Shown here: positions 37,188 to 48,200 of the stretch, piece by piece | Layout of the letters: each line of letters opens with the position of its first letter | How positions within the stretch are numbered: position 1 is the stretch's first letter | Program-made: the position numbers and the translations under genes | The notes under the pieces: model-generated | What the model was told of the DNA's origin: nothing | Seen by the model: only the letters and a program-made list of their open reading frames with translations | Databases searched by the model: none | Assembly (NCBI GenBank): GCA_007449985.2 | Contig: VIIQ02000064.1 | Coordinates: 372,001 to 436,000 of the forward strand | Direction: 5' to 3' | DNA from: Desmodesmus armatus | Lineage: Eukaryota > Chlorophyta > Chlorophyceae > Sphaeropleales > Scenedesmaceae | Length of the DNA: 64,000 nucleotides

Positions 37188-38364
37188 ATCTCCTGGCTCC
37201 TGTCCTTGCTGCTGTCAGTTGGAGACTTGGGGCACAACCTGTGCAGCAAGCACACCGGAGCCCTCAAATAAGCTCAGATGGCTTAATCTGGGTTATTTTG
37301 AGCAAGGATCGTTGTTTGCTGTTCAGCGAGGTTGCAGGCTTCGCCAGGAGCCGAAGACACCGACACTCACAGTGCTTGGGTGCTGACGTAAGAACCTTTT
37401 GTTGTGCGGGAGGCTCAATTCAAGGTGCCACGCACTGTAAGAGACCCACTGTGCGTTCTGGAGAGCGACAACGAAGGTCCACCAACCGGTCGGTTGACCA
37501 AGGTTGCCCGCCAAGGATCCGAACACAGCTTCGCAGCAGCGTCTGCCACACACATTATGCTGCAAAGTGACATAGTATGCCATTTGGCTATTTCTGCCAT
37601 CTATACGTTCGTTTTCTTTGACATGTACCGCCTGCCCAAGAACGTCGTGTGCTTCGCTCACGGACCTGCGTGGCGTGTATAAACAGCTGAAGTAAATAAA
37701 TACCGTTTCATTTACATTGACAAGGCTGAACAGGCTGTGTTGGGACTTGGGTGGACCCACGTGGCAACCGTCGATCAAGAGTTGCCGACCAGTCCGTAAA
37801 TGTACAGAGTGATCGACACAACAGCCCGACTAAGAAGGCAACACTAAGGAAGTTGCCCAAGCGCACCTGCATGTAAAGACACAACAACTATCCACTGGCC
37901 TTGCACCCTGCAGGGTGGTTGCGCAAAGCTGCATCCAGCCCTTGCAAGGGCACGCAACCAACATCTCAACCATCCTTCCACCATGTCGCACTGAGACATG
38001 GAATGCAGCAGTCCTGCCCTGGCTTACTGTCTACGATCCCGCCCACAAGCCCTCCCGTATAGGATTGCTTTGCCAATGGCCAGGAGAACAGCCAGCTGCC
38101 CTTTAAAAACAACCGGCAGCGTGGGGCTATTTGGGTCGTACATCCTGCACAAACATACTCCCGTGAAAAAAGAACCAAGGAAAACACAAAAAGAAGAATG
38201 CAGGGTTCAGTGGCACACCCAAGGTGGCCAGCAACCGTGCGCAGTCACAGCAGCGAGCGCCCCGGCAACCCAGTTGTTGCAGCTACAGTCACTGCACATG
38301 TCCTGCCAAAAAGGAGCCTGACAGCTCCAAATGATGATTACCCGGACCCACAAAGACACCCTTG

Positions 38365-38542
38365 AAAAAGCAAGACATGCAGGCAACAGCAAACACTGTT
38401 TGCTGTTGTGTGACACTCACGCCATTAGGAGAACATGCAGCAAACACTCACACAAAAAGCAAGACATGCAGGCAACAGCACACCTTGTACCTAAAAAAAA
38501 CAGCACACGCTTTACGCAATAAAAAGACATGCAGGCAACAGC
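38365..38542. repeat. Three spaced copies of a 26-nt unit
   Basis: AAAAAGCAAGACATGCAGGC followed by AACAGC occurs at 38365-38390 and 38454-38479; a shorter copy lies at 38520-38542. Spacers are about 63 and 40 bases and also share words such as AAACACTCAC, so these are remnants of a larger tandem unit. Confidence 0.5.
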
Positions 38543-38699
38543 AAAACACTCACGCATTAGCATAAGCTGTCGTTTGGCGCACAGCCAAACACACCACCTG
38601 CACTGTACAGTGCCAATACCATGCTGAAAGGAGTTGCCTCAAGCCCACAAGCACCATGTCGACACACGATTTATTGCACCGATACTGTCATGACAGCAT

Positions 38700-39085
38700 G
38701 ACCTCAGCAATACCACACTCATACATGCCAAGATGAATTGTGTCAGCACAGCAGGTGCGTGCACCAGACCAACCGCCAAGCAAAAGAGAAAGCCACAACA
38801 GCCACAACAGCCCGTCGACACATTTCATGTGTGCATCAAACGGCATGCAGCTCACCCACTGAGCCCACTGGTCAGTTGCCCTCAAAGCATATACCATACT
38901 CATAATTGCCAGGGTCAGTTGTGTCCACCCGGCCCGCAGGTATGTGCAATAGGCAAAGCCAAGCCAGCCGCCAAGCTCGAAAACGAGAAAGCCCCAACAG
39001 CCCACTCTCCAGACACTTCATGTATGCACCAAATGCCATGCATGCATGGCATGCAGCCCACCCACTGAGCCCACTAGTCAGCTTG
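38700..39085. repeat. Two tandem copies of a ~180-206 bp unit
   Basis: CACTCATA..TGCC, CCGCCAAGC..GAGAAAGCC, ACA(T/C)TTCATGT and CACCCACTGAGCCCACT(G/A)GTCAG recur in the same order with an offset of about 181 bases at the start and 206 at the end. The copies have diverged by indels. Confidence 0.5.
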
Positions 39086-39204
39086 CCCTTTAAGGGTCTT
39101 GAGCGTCTCAAAGTGGTGTGTGTGTGTGTGTGTTGGCAAACCCCCTGATGGCATGATCGTCCTGCCCACATGTGACTGATGGGGGTGACCCCAAAAAGCA
39201 TGCA

Positions 39205-40010
39205 GCATGGATGACTCAGCCACCAATCTCAATCAGCAAGAAGCCCTACTTCTTGAGGTGCAACGGTTGCAGCCACGACAGCAGTAGCAGTCACGGTGCG
39301 GTGACATACACACGTAACAGACGGGACGGGGAAGACATGAGAGTCAGGCAAACAACACGCGTCGCACAGCATATGCCCAAGTGTTGCCTGCTTCACAAGA
39401 CCACTCAGCAGCCGCCATGTCCAGACATTCCCACACGACCTGTACATGGACCTGGTACATTTGGACACTGTACTGCAAGCACGCACGCACCTGGTCAACA
39501 TGTTTACGTCAGGGACCTCAGACAGGCTGTCAACAGGTCGTGGCATCAGGAAGAACCTTTCATGCATACCCCGCTGGTTGTCACGAGCACAGCACAGGGA
39601 TACACACACGCACAGTGCGCCAATGACTCAGCAACCAATCTCATCAGACAAAGACAACCTCTTTCTTGAGATGCAATGATTGCAGCCAAGACAGCAGTAG
39701 CACTCACGGTGCGGTGACATACACACGTAACAGACGGGACGGGGAGCAAAACATCGGAGTCAGGCAAGCAACACATGCCACACATGCTCAAGTGTTGCCT
39801 GCTGCTGCACAACACCACTCAGCAGCCGAAATATCGCAAACAAATACACACCACCTGTACATGCACCTGATATATTCTGACACTCAGGCTGTACTTCAAG
39901 CAGGTACTTGGTCAACGTGATGACGTCAACATGTACTGTCAACAAAATGTGACAACATCAGGAAGATCCCCGGGCCAAGGTTGTCATAAGCAAAGCACAG
40001 CAGCGCAGTG
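39205..40010. repeat. Two tandem copies of a ~413 bp unit
   Basis: ATGACTCAGC.ACCAATCTCA, GACAGCAGTAGCA, CACGGTGCGGTGACATACAC, AACAGACGGGACGGGGA, AAGTGTTGCCTGCT, ACTCAGCAGCCG and CATCAGGAAGA occur in the same order in both copies, with an offset of 413 bases in the best-conserved part. No coding frame is conserved between them. Confidence 0.5.
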
Positions 40011-42289
40011 TGCCTATGCAGACAAGCACTCACGACCCATGCGACTGACAACACCCGACTGCATCATGCAGTCCTTAATCTCAAAAGCACAAACCCATGG
40101 CTCTGTCAACATGAGTCAACCCCATAGAGCTGCTTTCATCCTGCTGAGTAGTCAGCAGCACAGGACACACATGTACAGGCACACATTGCGCCGATGACAA
40201 ACACATTCCCACATGGTGTGAGGTCTGCTGCGTAATGCCTGACACCTGGATAGACACCAACACTGTTGTCCAGGTGGCACCTGGATAGAAAAACAGAACC
40301 TTGCACACAGGGCCACAGCCATTGAACTTGCTGACACATGCAACCACACTTCCGCAGTCGGGCTGGTGAACCCCATACTTAATTCTGTCACACACACCAA
40401 AACAAGCACGTCAACCTTGAGCAGGCAGTTGCAGGTTGGTGCCTGGCCGGTCAAAACAAACCTCACGATAAATAAGACCCACCCATAAAATGCACCCACT
40501 GCGCAGCACCGTCGATGGAGCAGCGGGCATACCCTGCGTCCACAGCCGAACCCTGTTGCCTGTACAGATATTGCTGGTGCCCTGCTCCCCTTGCCCCAGC
40601 AAACGAGGCAATTGAGAAACCCAGCCGATCTCCCAGGGCCCGCATCAGGAGGTAGACAGGACCATTTGGGGCTCAGCAGCACATCTTAATTGTGAGCAGC
40701 ACACAAACATATACAAATGCCAAGCCGGTCAACGGGCCGTTGCACATCCACCAGCAGACCTTGGCAGCAACGCAGAGCTCCCAGCAAAACACACTTGTTG
40801 GTGATGCCACTATAACCTGATGCATGCCACCACAAAGCTTGGCCTGCTCTGAATGGCAAGACGACACTACAAGAGGACTTCCCAAGCGGAATAAGATCTT
40901 ACTGTCGCGCACAGAGCGCCAAGAGCGCCAAGAACCACCAACAAGCCTGCCTGGCAACATCCTGTTGTTGGCTGGACTACAGCCACAACGAACGCCTATG
41001 AACATCACAACAGCAAGGGGCGCTAGTGGCTAGTGCCCCTCATATGATCAGCTGCAGCACAAGCGGTGGCTTCAGAGGGCAACAAAGAGTGCATGCGCTG
41101 TCCGCTGAGCCAAAAAACTCGAGCAGCGATTTGTGAGCTCAGCTCAAAACAGAAAAACAAGCAGCAAGAAGCACACATGCAGTGCCCAGTCCTGCATCTA
41201 CGGCCAATTGCTGTGGCCAAAAAAGCCCAAACACCCTTCGATTCACCTGGGACAAAGCAGAAAGACCTTGCAAGCAGTCATCCACTCGCTGCGCTAATGT
41301 ACCATGCAAGGAAACTGCCACAAAAACCAAACCCCTGAAGCAGCATACGGCAGCGCAGAGCCAATCCCCAGTCGCAGGCAGCCGTAACACATCCTGTACC
41401 ACTCAAGAGTGGCGATCACGAGCCATCAGGCACACTGTCTCCCAGACCATTCAGACCATTCATACATCAGCATAACCCCACAGAACCAAGACTTTCATCA
41501 GCATGCTGCCCAAAACCCCTACAGATCCATACGCCCAAACCCCAAGCCAGACCGAACATACTCCCTGACCTGAAGCCCCCCTGATGCAATCACCTCATGC
41601 ATGCGACCAGCCGCAGGGAGTGAAACCAAATCACAGTGCTTCCCAGGTGGCTACACATGCCAAACCACAGCCATCTCGCCAGTCTTGACTGCGTCAGCAG
41701 TGTATTTGCCGATCCCACACAATCATGCCATGTCAGCCAGACGACAGTGTGCTCAGGATAAGGGTGGCCTTGAAACGGCCAGGAGGGAGCATCCCAGTGC
41801 ACGCCCCCCAAGCGCAAGGAGTCCTATGGAGGGTGATCGTCAAACATCTGAATCACTGAGTAACACGCCCCCCAAAACAAGCACCTGAGAGTTTCTTACC
41901 ACACCACTTCCACATGCACAACCACGGCCATAATGGCACCGTCCACTGAGTGCCCTGTGACTCAGGTCAATCCCACACAGTCACGCCGCATCAGCAACAC
42001 AACACTGCCATCCACAATCAAAACAGTGGCCATGACGGATGCGCACAGCAGTGCTTATACCCCCCTGGGTCAAAGCAATGCCACCAGACACGTTGAAGCT
42101 CAGTGTCTGATACTGTCACAAGCGCCAAGCAGACAAGCACAAACGGCTTACAGTTGCAGCCGGCATTCTCATATCCACAGGAGGTCACAATTTGACAGGG
42201 TGCACACCCCACATCACACCTTACCATCACTCCACGCCACACCTTACCGCACATCCACCTTGCGCAACACCGTTCAAATGCTGTGAAGT

Positions 42290-44158
42290 TCACACTACGA
42301 GACACACCTCACCAGCCTTTGCCACTGCCAGTGCCAGCAGCGCCATGAACGGCACGTACACCAGCACACCAAGAAGAACGCACAGCTGCTGCTCAACCAC
42401 CCCAAGCCGCAACCACCAGAAGGAATCTATGGCACAGGGAAACAGACTGAGCAGTATGCAGCCCTGCTCACGCTGAGGGACCGCAGCCAGACTAGCAAAG
42501 GGTTGTCTGTTGTAAACCAGCACAAGCACCAGCACCAACAGCAGGGCCAATACACCAGCTGCCCCAAGCAGCACCTGGAGCCCCAGGCGCCAGCTGCTGC
42601 GCCCTGTAGCATGCTCATCGCCATCGACCTGCTGCTGTGCCGGCAGCCCGGCCACGCTGCTGTAGCTGGTGCTGGCGCTGCTGCCCTGCTTTGTGCTGCA
42701 CAGGCTGCTGCGGCAGCTGTCAGCGCACGCCTCCTGCAGAGGTGTGCTGTCGAAGCTGCAGGTGTTGCTGCTGCTGCCACAGCCCTGCGCGCAAGATGAC
42801 GCTGCACTGTGATAGCTGCTGCTGCTGCTGTCACCATCGCTGCTGGGTTGCGCAGCAGCAGCAGCAATTGCGGGACCAGACAGACCGCGGCCAGCAGCAC
42901 CAATGCTACTAAGGATCCTCCTGCTCCTGCTGATGCCCACCGATGACGCATGGCTACCTACAGGCTTAGCCCTGGCCGGGCTTCCGGCCAGATTCAGCAC
43001 GAAGCGCGCGCAGGTTGCTGCAGCAGCAGCAGGCCCGCCGGCCCATGCGAGGGCCTGCGTTTCCTGCAGGCGCTGCTCTGCCGCGGCCATTGCGTGTGTG
43101 TGCAGGTTGGCGGCGACAGCGCTTGCTAGCAGCCAGCTGATGGTGCTCCAGCAGCCGTGGTGGCCGAGGAACTCCAGCACACCCAGCAGCAGGCCCGCTG
43201 CAGCATTGACAAGGGTATGGTCAGGCACCCCATGATCAGAGCATTATATAATATAAAGCTTGAGATTGGATGTACGGCATGGTCGTCGCTCAGTTTTGAC
43301 ATGCTGTGCTGGCCTTGCACCATGGGAAGACTTGTATGTACTAGACGCCTGCCAGGCAATCAACAAACCCTGCACACATGGTTGCCACCACCATCACTGC
43401 AACACAGTACTGTACAGTACAGGAATTGGGGACAAGGTCCCAACGGGTGCTTGACATACCTGCTGCGTGTGCTGGCAGGCACCCGGGGCGTCCTGCAGTG
43501 GCGTCCTGCAGGGACCGGATGTCCCACAGCAGGACCTGGTAGTGACCAGACCAAGTGAGCTTGCTGGCTATGTCCTGCAGCTGCGCAGGGTCCATGCGGT
43601 CGGTTTTCCCGCCCAAATGGAGCTCCTGCTGCACCACCTCCTGCATGGCTGTGAAGACAGCGTTCATCTCCGCCTGCACTGCTGCGTTGGGCGCCACCAG
43701 CACAGGTGCAAACGCATGCAGCTCAGGAGGGGCTTCTGCGCTGCTGCTGCTGGCACTGCTGGAGCATACAGCGATGCTCTGCACACCAGGGCTATCTGGC
43801 CGGATACGGGCCCTGCAGTAGCATTCCAAGGGGCACCAGCGACACGGCACAGTGTAAGCAAGGGGTTGGTGGGTGTCCAAGACTGCACCAGCTTGGAGTA
43901 CGGATGGCAAGCCAAAACAAGAGGTCAGCAGAATGTGCAACTTGCTGAGAAGTATACATTACGTAGCAGGATGGAGGTATGACCGCACCTGAGAGCCATG
44001 TCCTGCATGCCAGCGTTGATGTGTCCCAGCTGCATGTCGATCACTGACGCTGTCCCAGCAGGCTGGCTTTCCCCTGCTGCAGGACACATGTGCACCAGCC
44101 ATTCTGATCCTTTACTTTGAAGGTGTCCTTCGGGGAGTGCTAGGTCTATCTGCACTGG
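42290..44158 (-). CDS. Novel membrane protein, 5' end not identified
   Basis: Three exons are in phase: 44158-43989, 43812-43460 and 43197-42290 (stop), about 476 residues. The first lacks a start codon; upstream exons must lie beyond 44158, perhaps including the Gly/Glu-rich open frame near 44680-44545. Exon 2 carries an unrecognised block (MNAVFTAMQEVVQQELHL, IASKLTWSGHYQVLLWDI). The last exon starts with a hydrophobic segment (AGLLLGVLEFLG), has a long Ser/Ala/Cys-rich linker, and ends with two strong membrane helices (VLALLLVLVLVLVYN and CVLLGVLVYVPFMALLAL) separated by a loop of about 40 residues. I do not recognise the family. A GTGAGG donor 18 bases before the stop could extend it. Confidence 0.5.
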
Positions 44159-45237
44159 CTGTGATGAGCTGTCACAACAGCACAGGCTGGCAGGAGATAT
44201 CAGCTGGACTGCGGAAGTGCTCTGGAAGGTTAGATCACTTGTGGCTGCACATCTTGGTGCTTCATCACAACATGTTGAGCCGCTTTGGCGTGGTCTGGAC
44301 GTCTACTTGGCTGGACGACGGTTCCGAAATTTCCAAGAGAGCGCTCTATGGATCACCAAGGACAGCTAAGAGACTGGCCACATGTAGAAACATTCATATT
44401 GGCCGCACGAAGCTGGTTGATTGGTGTTCCCAATCAGTTGGCCAGTATTATGTAACCTCCTGGCATAGAGCTAAAAGAGCTGAAATTCGCAAGTGTTCCC
44501 TGAACCCAGCACTTCATCTCATGCGTGAGCCTACGGCGCAGCGCTCATCCAGCATGTCTCCCAGGGGTGTCCTGCCCGTTGAAGCCAACACCCTCTGCTG
44601 CCCCTGACCCCGCCCTCCCTGCCACATTCTCTTCTGACTCGCCTACTACCTTCCCTGTCCCTCCCACTATGGCCCTGATCAAGAGAGCACAGTGCGTGGC
44701 CTGCTCCCCTCCCCCCCCCCCCCTTGCGTGTGTCATCAGGCAGTCGCACAAGACAGAGTGCACCTGATGGAGAAAGGTTCCAAGAAAGCCGCAGCATGAC
44801 GAGCACTCCAGCTACACAGAAATTTGTACACACAACTCAGGATTTACATCCAGACCACTTGCAGGTTGTACAGCTGGATACAAAAAGGACACCAACTTGC
44901 TGTAATGGCTATCGATGCTGCCTGATGCAGTCACACAAACCTAATGACAGCTCCCTTCCTTAACAGACAAATACGTATAACCTTCGAAACATATATTGCA
45001 GTACAGATATTTGTCACCCACAAAAGTGGCAATGGCTACGCAGCCAGGTGTCTCAGTACAGTCTGTCGAGCCAAATGATACACGACAATCACAGACGCAA
45101 GGGTGGGGTGAGACATTTGCTCACACACACCCGCATCAGTGGTCTCAGTGCGGCACTGCCCACAACCCAAACCAGGCACAGCATTCCGCCCAGCAAAGTA
45201 GGAAAATATGCACGTCGAATCAGCATGTACTTGCTGC
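44159..45237. other. Interval between Obg 3' end and membrane-protein gene
   Basis: Contains TTACA at 44844-44848 (TGTAA on the minus strand), a good Obg poly(A) signal about 390 bases past its stop. Unidentified 5' exons of the membrane-protein gene should lie here; a minus-strand frame at 44545-44680 (AIVGGTGKVVGESEENVAG) has plausible composition but no confirmed splice partners. A poly-C run occurs at about 44708-44722. Confidence 0.5.
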
Positions 45238-48200
45238 TCACTCCGCCTGGTCAGCCAGCTTCAACAGCTCGTCATCAGACAGCTTCAGCAGGTATGCATC
45301 AGGGTCACTAGGCGGCAGCGAGGGAGGCGGACCCTCCTCCTCCTCCTCCTCTTCATCATCATCCCCCCAGCCGTCGCTGCCGCTACTGCTGCCATCACTG
45401 CTGCCACCTGCCAATGCTGCTAGGATGCTGGGGTCCAAGGCTTCCCACTCCCCCTCCTCACCCCCCTCCTCCTCCTCCCACTCCCCTCCTCCCAGTCTTC
45501 TCCCTCCTCCTGATCTTCAGCTGACACAGCTTCCGTTGTCGCATCTGCTGCTGCTACTGCTGCTGCTGTTGCTGCTGTTGAGTCACCACTGCTGCCTGCA
45601 CCAGCCCCCGCAAGTGCCGCTGACACTGCAGCAGCTACACCAGCAGCCGCCGCTGCATCTGCATGCTGCTGCTGCTGCTTGTCCGGCTTTGCTGGCTGCT
45701 GCGGCTGCTGCTGCTGCTGCTGCCGCCGCCGCTGCTGGTCCTGCTGCTGCAGCTCCTGCCCCACCAGCTGTGCGATGGCGCTGCCTTCACTGCCTGGTGC
45801 TGACAGTTGCTGCAGCACTGACTGCAGAGCTGCAGCCAACTCCTGAAGGCCCTCACCTGCAAGAAACACATATATACAGGGAGAGCAAAGGAGGCAATGC
45901 AAGCGGGTGAGGGGCGTCCTGTTCTCCTCCTGCATCCAGCGCTCAACCCTCTGCACCAAAGGATTTCCCACCCCAGCAACCCATTGATGGAACAGGACGC
46001 AGTCACGTGTGTGAATGCGACACCACCACCTAGGCAGGGTTCTGTTCTCCCGCCTGACCAGCATCAGTGACAAGAGTACTGTGTCTACAGGCAATCTTGC
46101 TAAGTTATAACAAAGTGTCAAGCAAGGCAGCAGCCTGTGCGCCCACCTGTGATAGCGCTGCAGGGCACCACAGCAGCGGGAGCTGTCAGCCAGATACATC
46201 GTCCGCGTGCTGCTCCTGCAGCTGCCGTGCTGCAGCCATCACCTCGTCAGATATCTCCTGGCGCAGGCCACCTGGCAGGGCACAACACAGGAAGGCAGGG
46301 GTGACGGCAGCGGCAGCGGTAAGGGTGACGCAGCGGCAAGAGAGGTGTTCAGGCAGTTGCATGGGGTATGCAAGTGACTATCTTGAGATACGCGGCAAAT
46401 GAACATTCTGGGGGAAAAGAGGTACTTCCAAACAGCTGTGTAACCCCTTTGCTTCTTCCCCCCAAGAGACCCCCCCCCCCGGGTGACTCAAACCCCCGTA
46501 GCTGCATCGCCCTCCCCTCTCCCCCCTCACCACACCACAGCCCCCCCCCTCCAAACACCACACAGCCACGAGACCTACCTGCGTCCTCCAGGTCCACCTT
46601 GTTGAGTGCCACCACGTGAGGTCGTGTGACGTACTCGGGGTTGTACATGCGCAGCTCCTCACGCACAGCAAGGTAGTCAGTGCCGGGGTCGGCCGCAGAC
46701 GCATCAACAACCTGCAGCAGCAGCCGTGTGCGCCGCAGGTGGCGCAGGAACATGCGGCCCAGGCCCTTGCCTAGGTGGGCACCTGCAGCAACGACAGCAG
46801 TGCGGGCAGCAGAGGAGGTGACTGTCTGTGTTTCGAGCCCACGAAACAATGGATGTACATGCTGAGGAAAAACAACGCGAGCACCAGCAGGCCAGGTAGC
46901 TGCAAGCAATGAAGCAGTGCTTTAGGTAATAGACATCAACGCAGACAACAGGCACCCCTCAATGCTGCTGTTGCTGCTGCAACCATAACTGCTGCTGATG
47001 TCCCGCTCACCCTCAATGAGTCCTGGCAGATCTGCCAGCACCGGCCCCGACCCTCCCGCTGCCAACACCCCCAGGTTGGGCATGAGGGTGGTGAAGGGGT
47101 AGGGGGCAACCTCAGGACTGGCACGAGTCAGCGCAGCAAGCAGCGACGACTTGCCTGCAGGGGGGACAAAACACACATGGGGTTGCAACGCACAGCATTG
47201 CTTGCAACACACAGCAATGTGCGTCTCAGGGGTGTAACATGCAGCAAGCAGCAACGACTTGCCTGTGCGAGAGATAGTGACACACAGCGGGGTTGCGACA
47301 CACAGCAGGTTGACAACACACAGCAAGTTTCAGGCCTCCAACATACAGCAGGTGACACACCGAGGCACACCTCACACAGCGACGGCCGCCTGCAGGGGTG
47401 CTACAACGCCCCCCCCCCCCCCCCCCCCCAAAAAACCACGACAGACTTGTGACAGACTGACAGGCAACATCAGGGCTGTCCAAAGAGCAACGACATTCCT
47501 GAAAATCAAGACCACCAGAACCACCAGGCCTCAGTAGTTGCAAGGAGTTGTTGTCAGCAGGTGGCAAAAAGCCACTTAGCTTCGGGAAAAAGGATTGGTT
47601 TGCGCCCTCACTGGCCTTTCATGCCCATCAACAATCATGCGCATGAACATAACCCACACAGAAACTCACCACACCAACCACACAATGCTGAATCACCACA
47701 CCGGACAACATTTGCTGCATGCTGAAACACCAGAAAGCCCCAAGCTGATATTTTTTTTCCAAGCTGATATCATCAGGGAACATGAGCTGCTGCTGCAGTA
47801 CAAATAAAGAGCAGCAGTGCGATGCGGCAGCGTGATGCGGCAGTGCAATACAGCGGTACGACATATCAGCTGCAGCAGCCTGCCATGTACTTGAAGTTGG
47901 TCAGCAAGCCAACCAAAACCCTGGCCCCCATACCATGTTACTATCGTCCACCACAATCACCACCACCATCACCAGGCCTCAGTAGTTGCAAGGAGTTGTT
48001 GTCAGCAGGTGGCAAAAAGCCACTCAGCTTCGGGAAAAAGGATTGGTTTGCGCCCTCACTGGCCATCAACACCCACCACCACACATCACACGGCACCACA
48101 CCACACAAACCATAAGAACCACCACCCTAACTCAACACCCCCCCCCCTCTTGATCCCATATGGCAACATGCATTACCCTCCTCATTCAGCATCCTCTACA

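Larger units (their letters stand above)
37188..42289. other. Repeat-rich gene-poor interval
   Basis: 5.1 kb without a convincing exon on either strand, the largest gap in the window. It is A/C-rich on the plus strand and built largely of diverged tandem copies: a 26-nt unit near 38365-38542, a unit of about 180-206 bp repeated at 38700-39080, and a unit of about 413 bp repeated at 39205-40010, perhaps with a more diverged third copy. The proximal 500 bases probably contain the KCS promoter. TTACA at 42148-42152 is a candidate poly(A) signal for the membrane-protein gene at 42290. Confidence 0.5.

Noticed and set aside
38365..38542. Regularly spaced short direct repeats resembling a CRISPR array
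   Set aside because: Only three copies with unequal, partly similar spacers, no cas genes and a clearly eukaryotic context; better explained as a decayed tandem repeat.
44137..44607. Plus-strand open frame of 156 residues
   Set aside because: No recognisable family, and it overlaps the minus-strand exon at 43989-44158, which fits splice phase.
45420..46199. A separate gene on the minus strand read through 46199-45420
   Set aside because: Its N-terminal part is intron sequence of Obg; only the section from 45856 is coding and joins the GEGLQEL segment to the SAITG motif.
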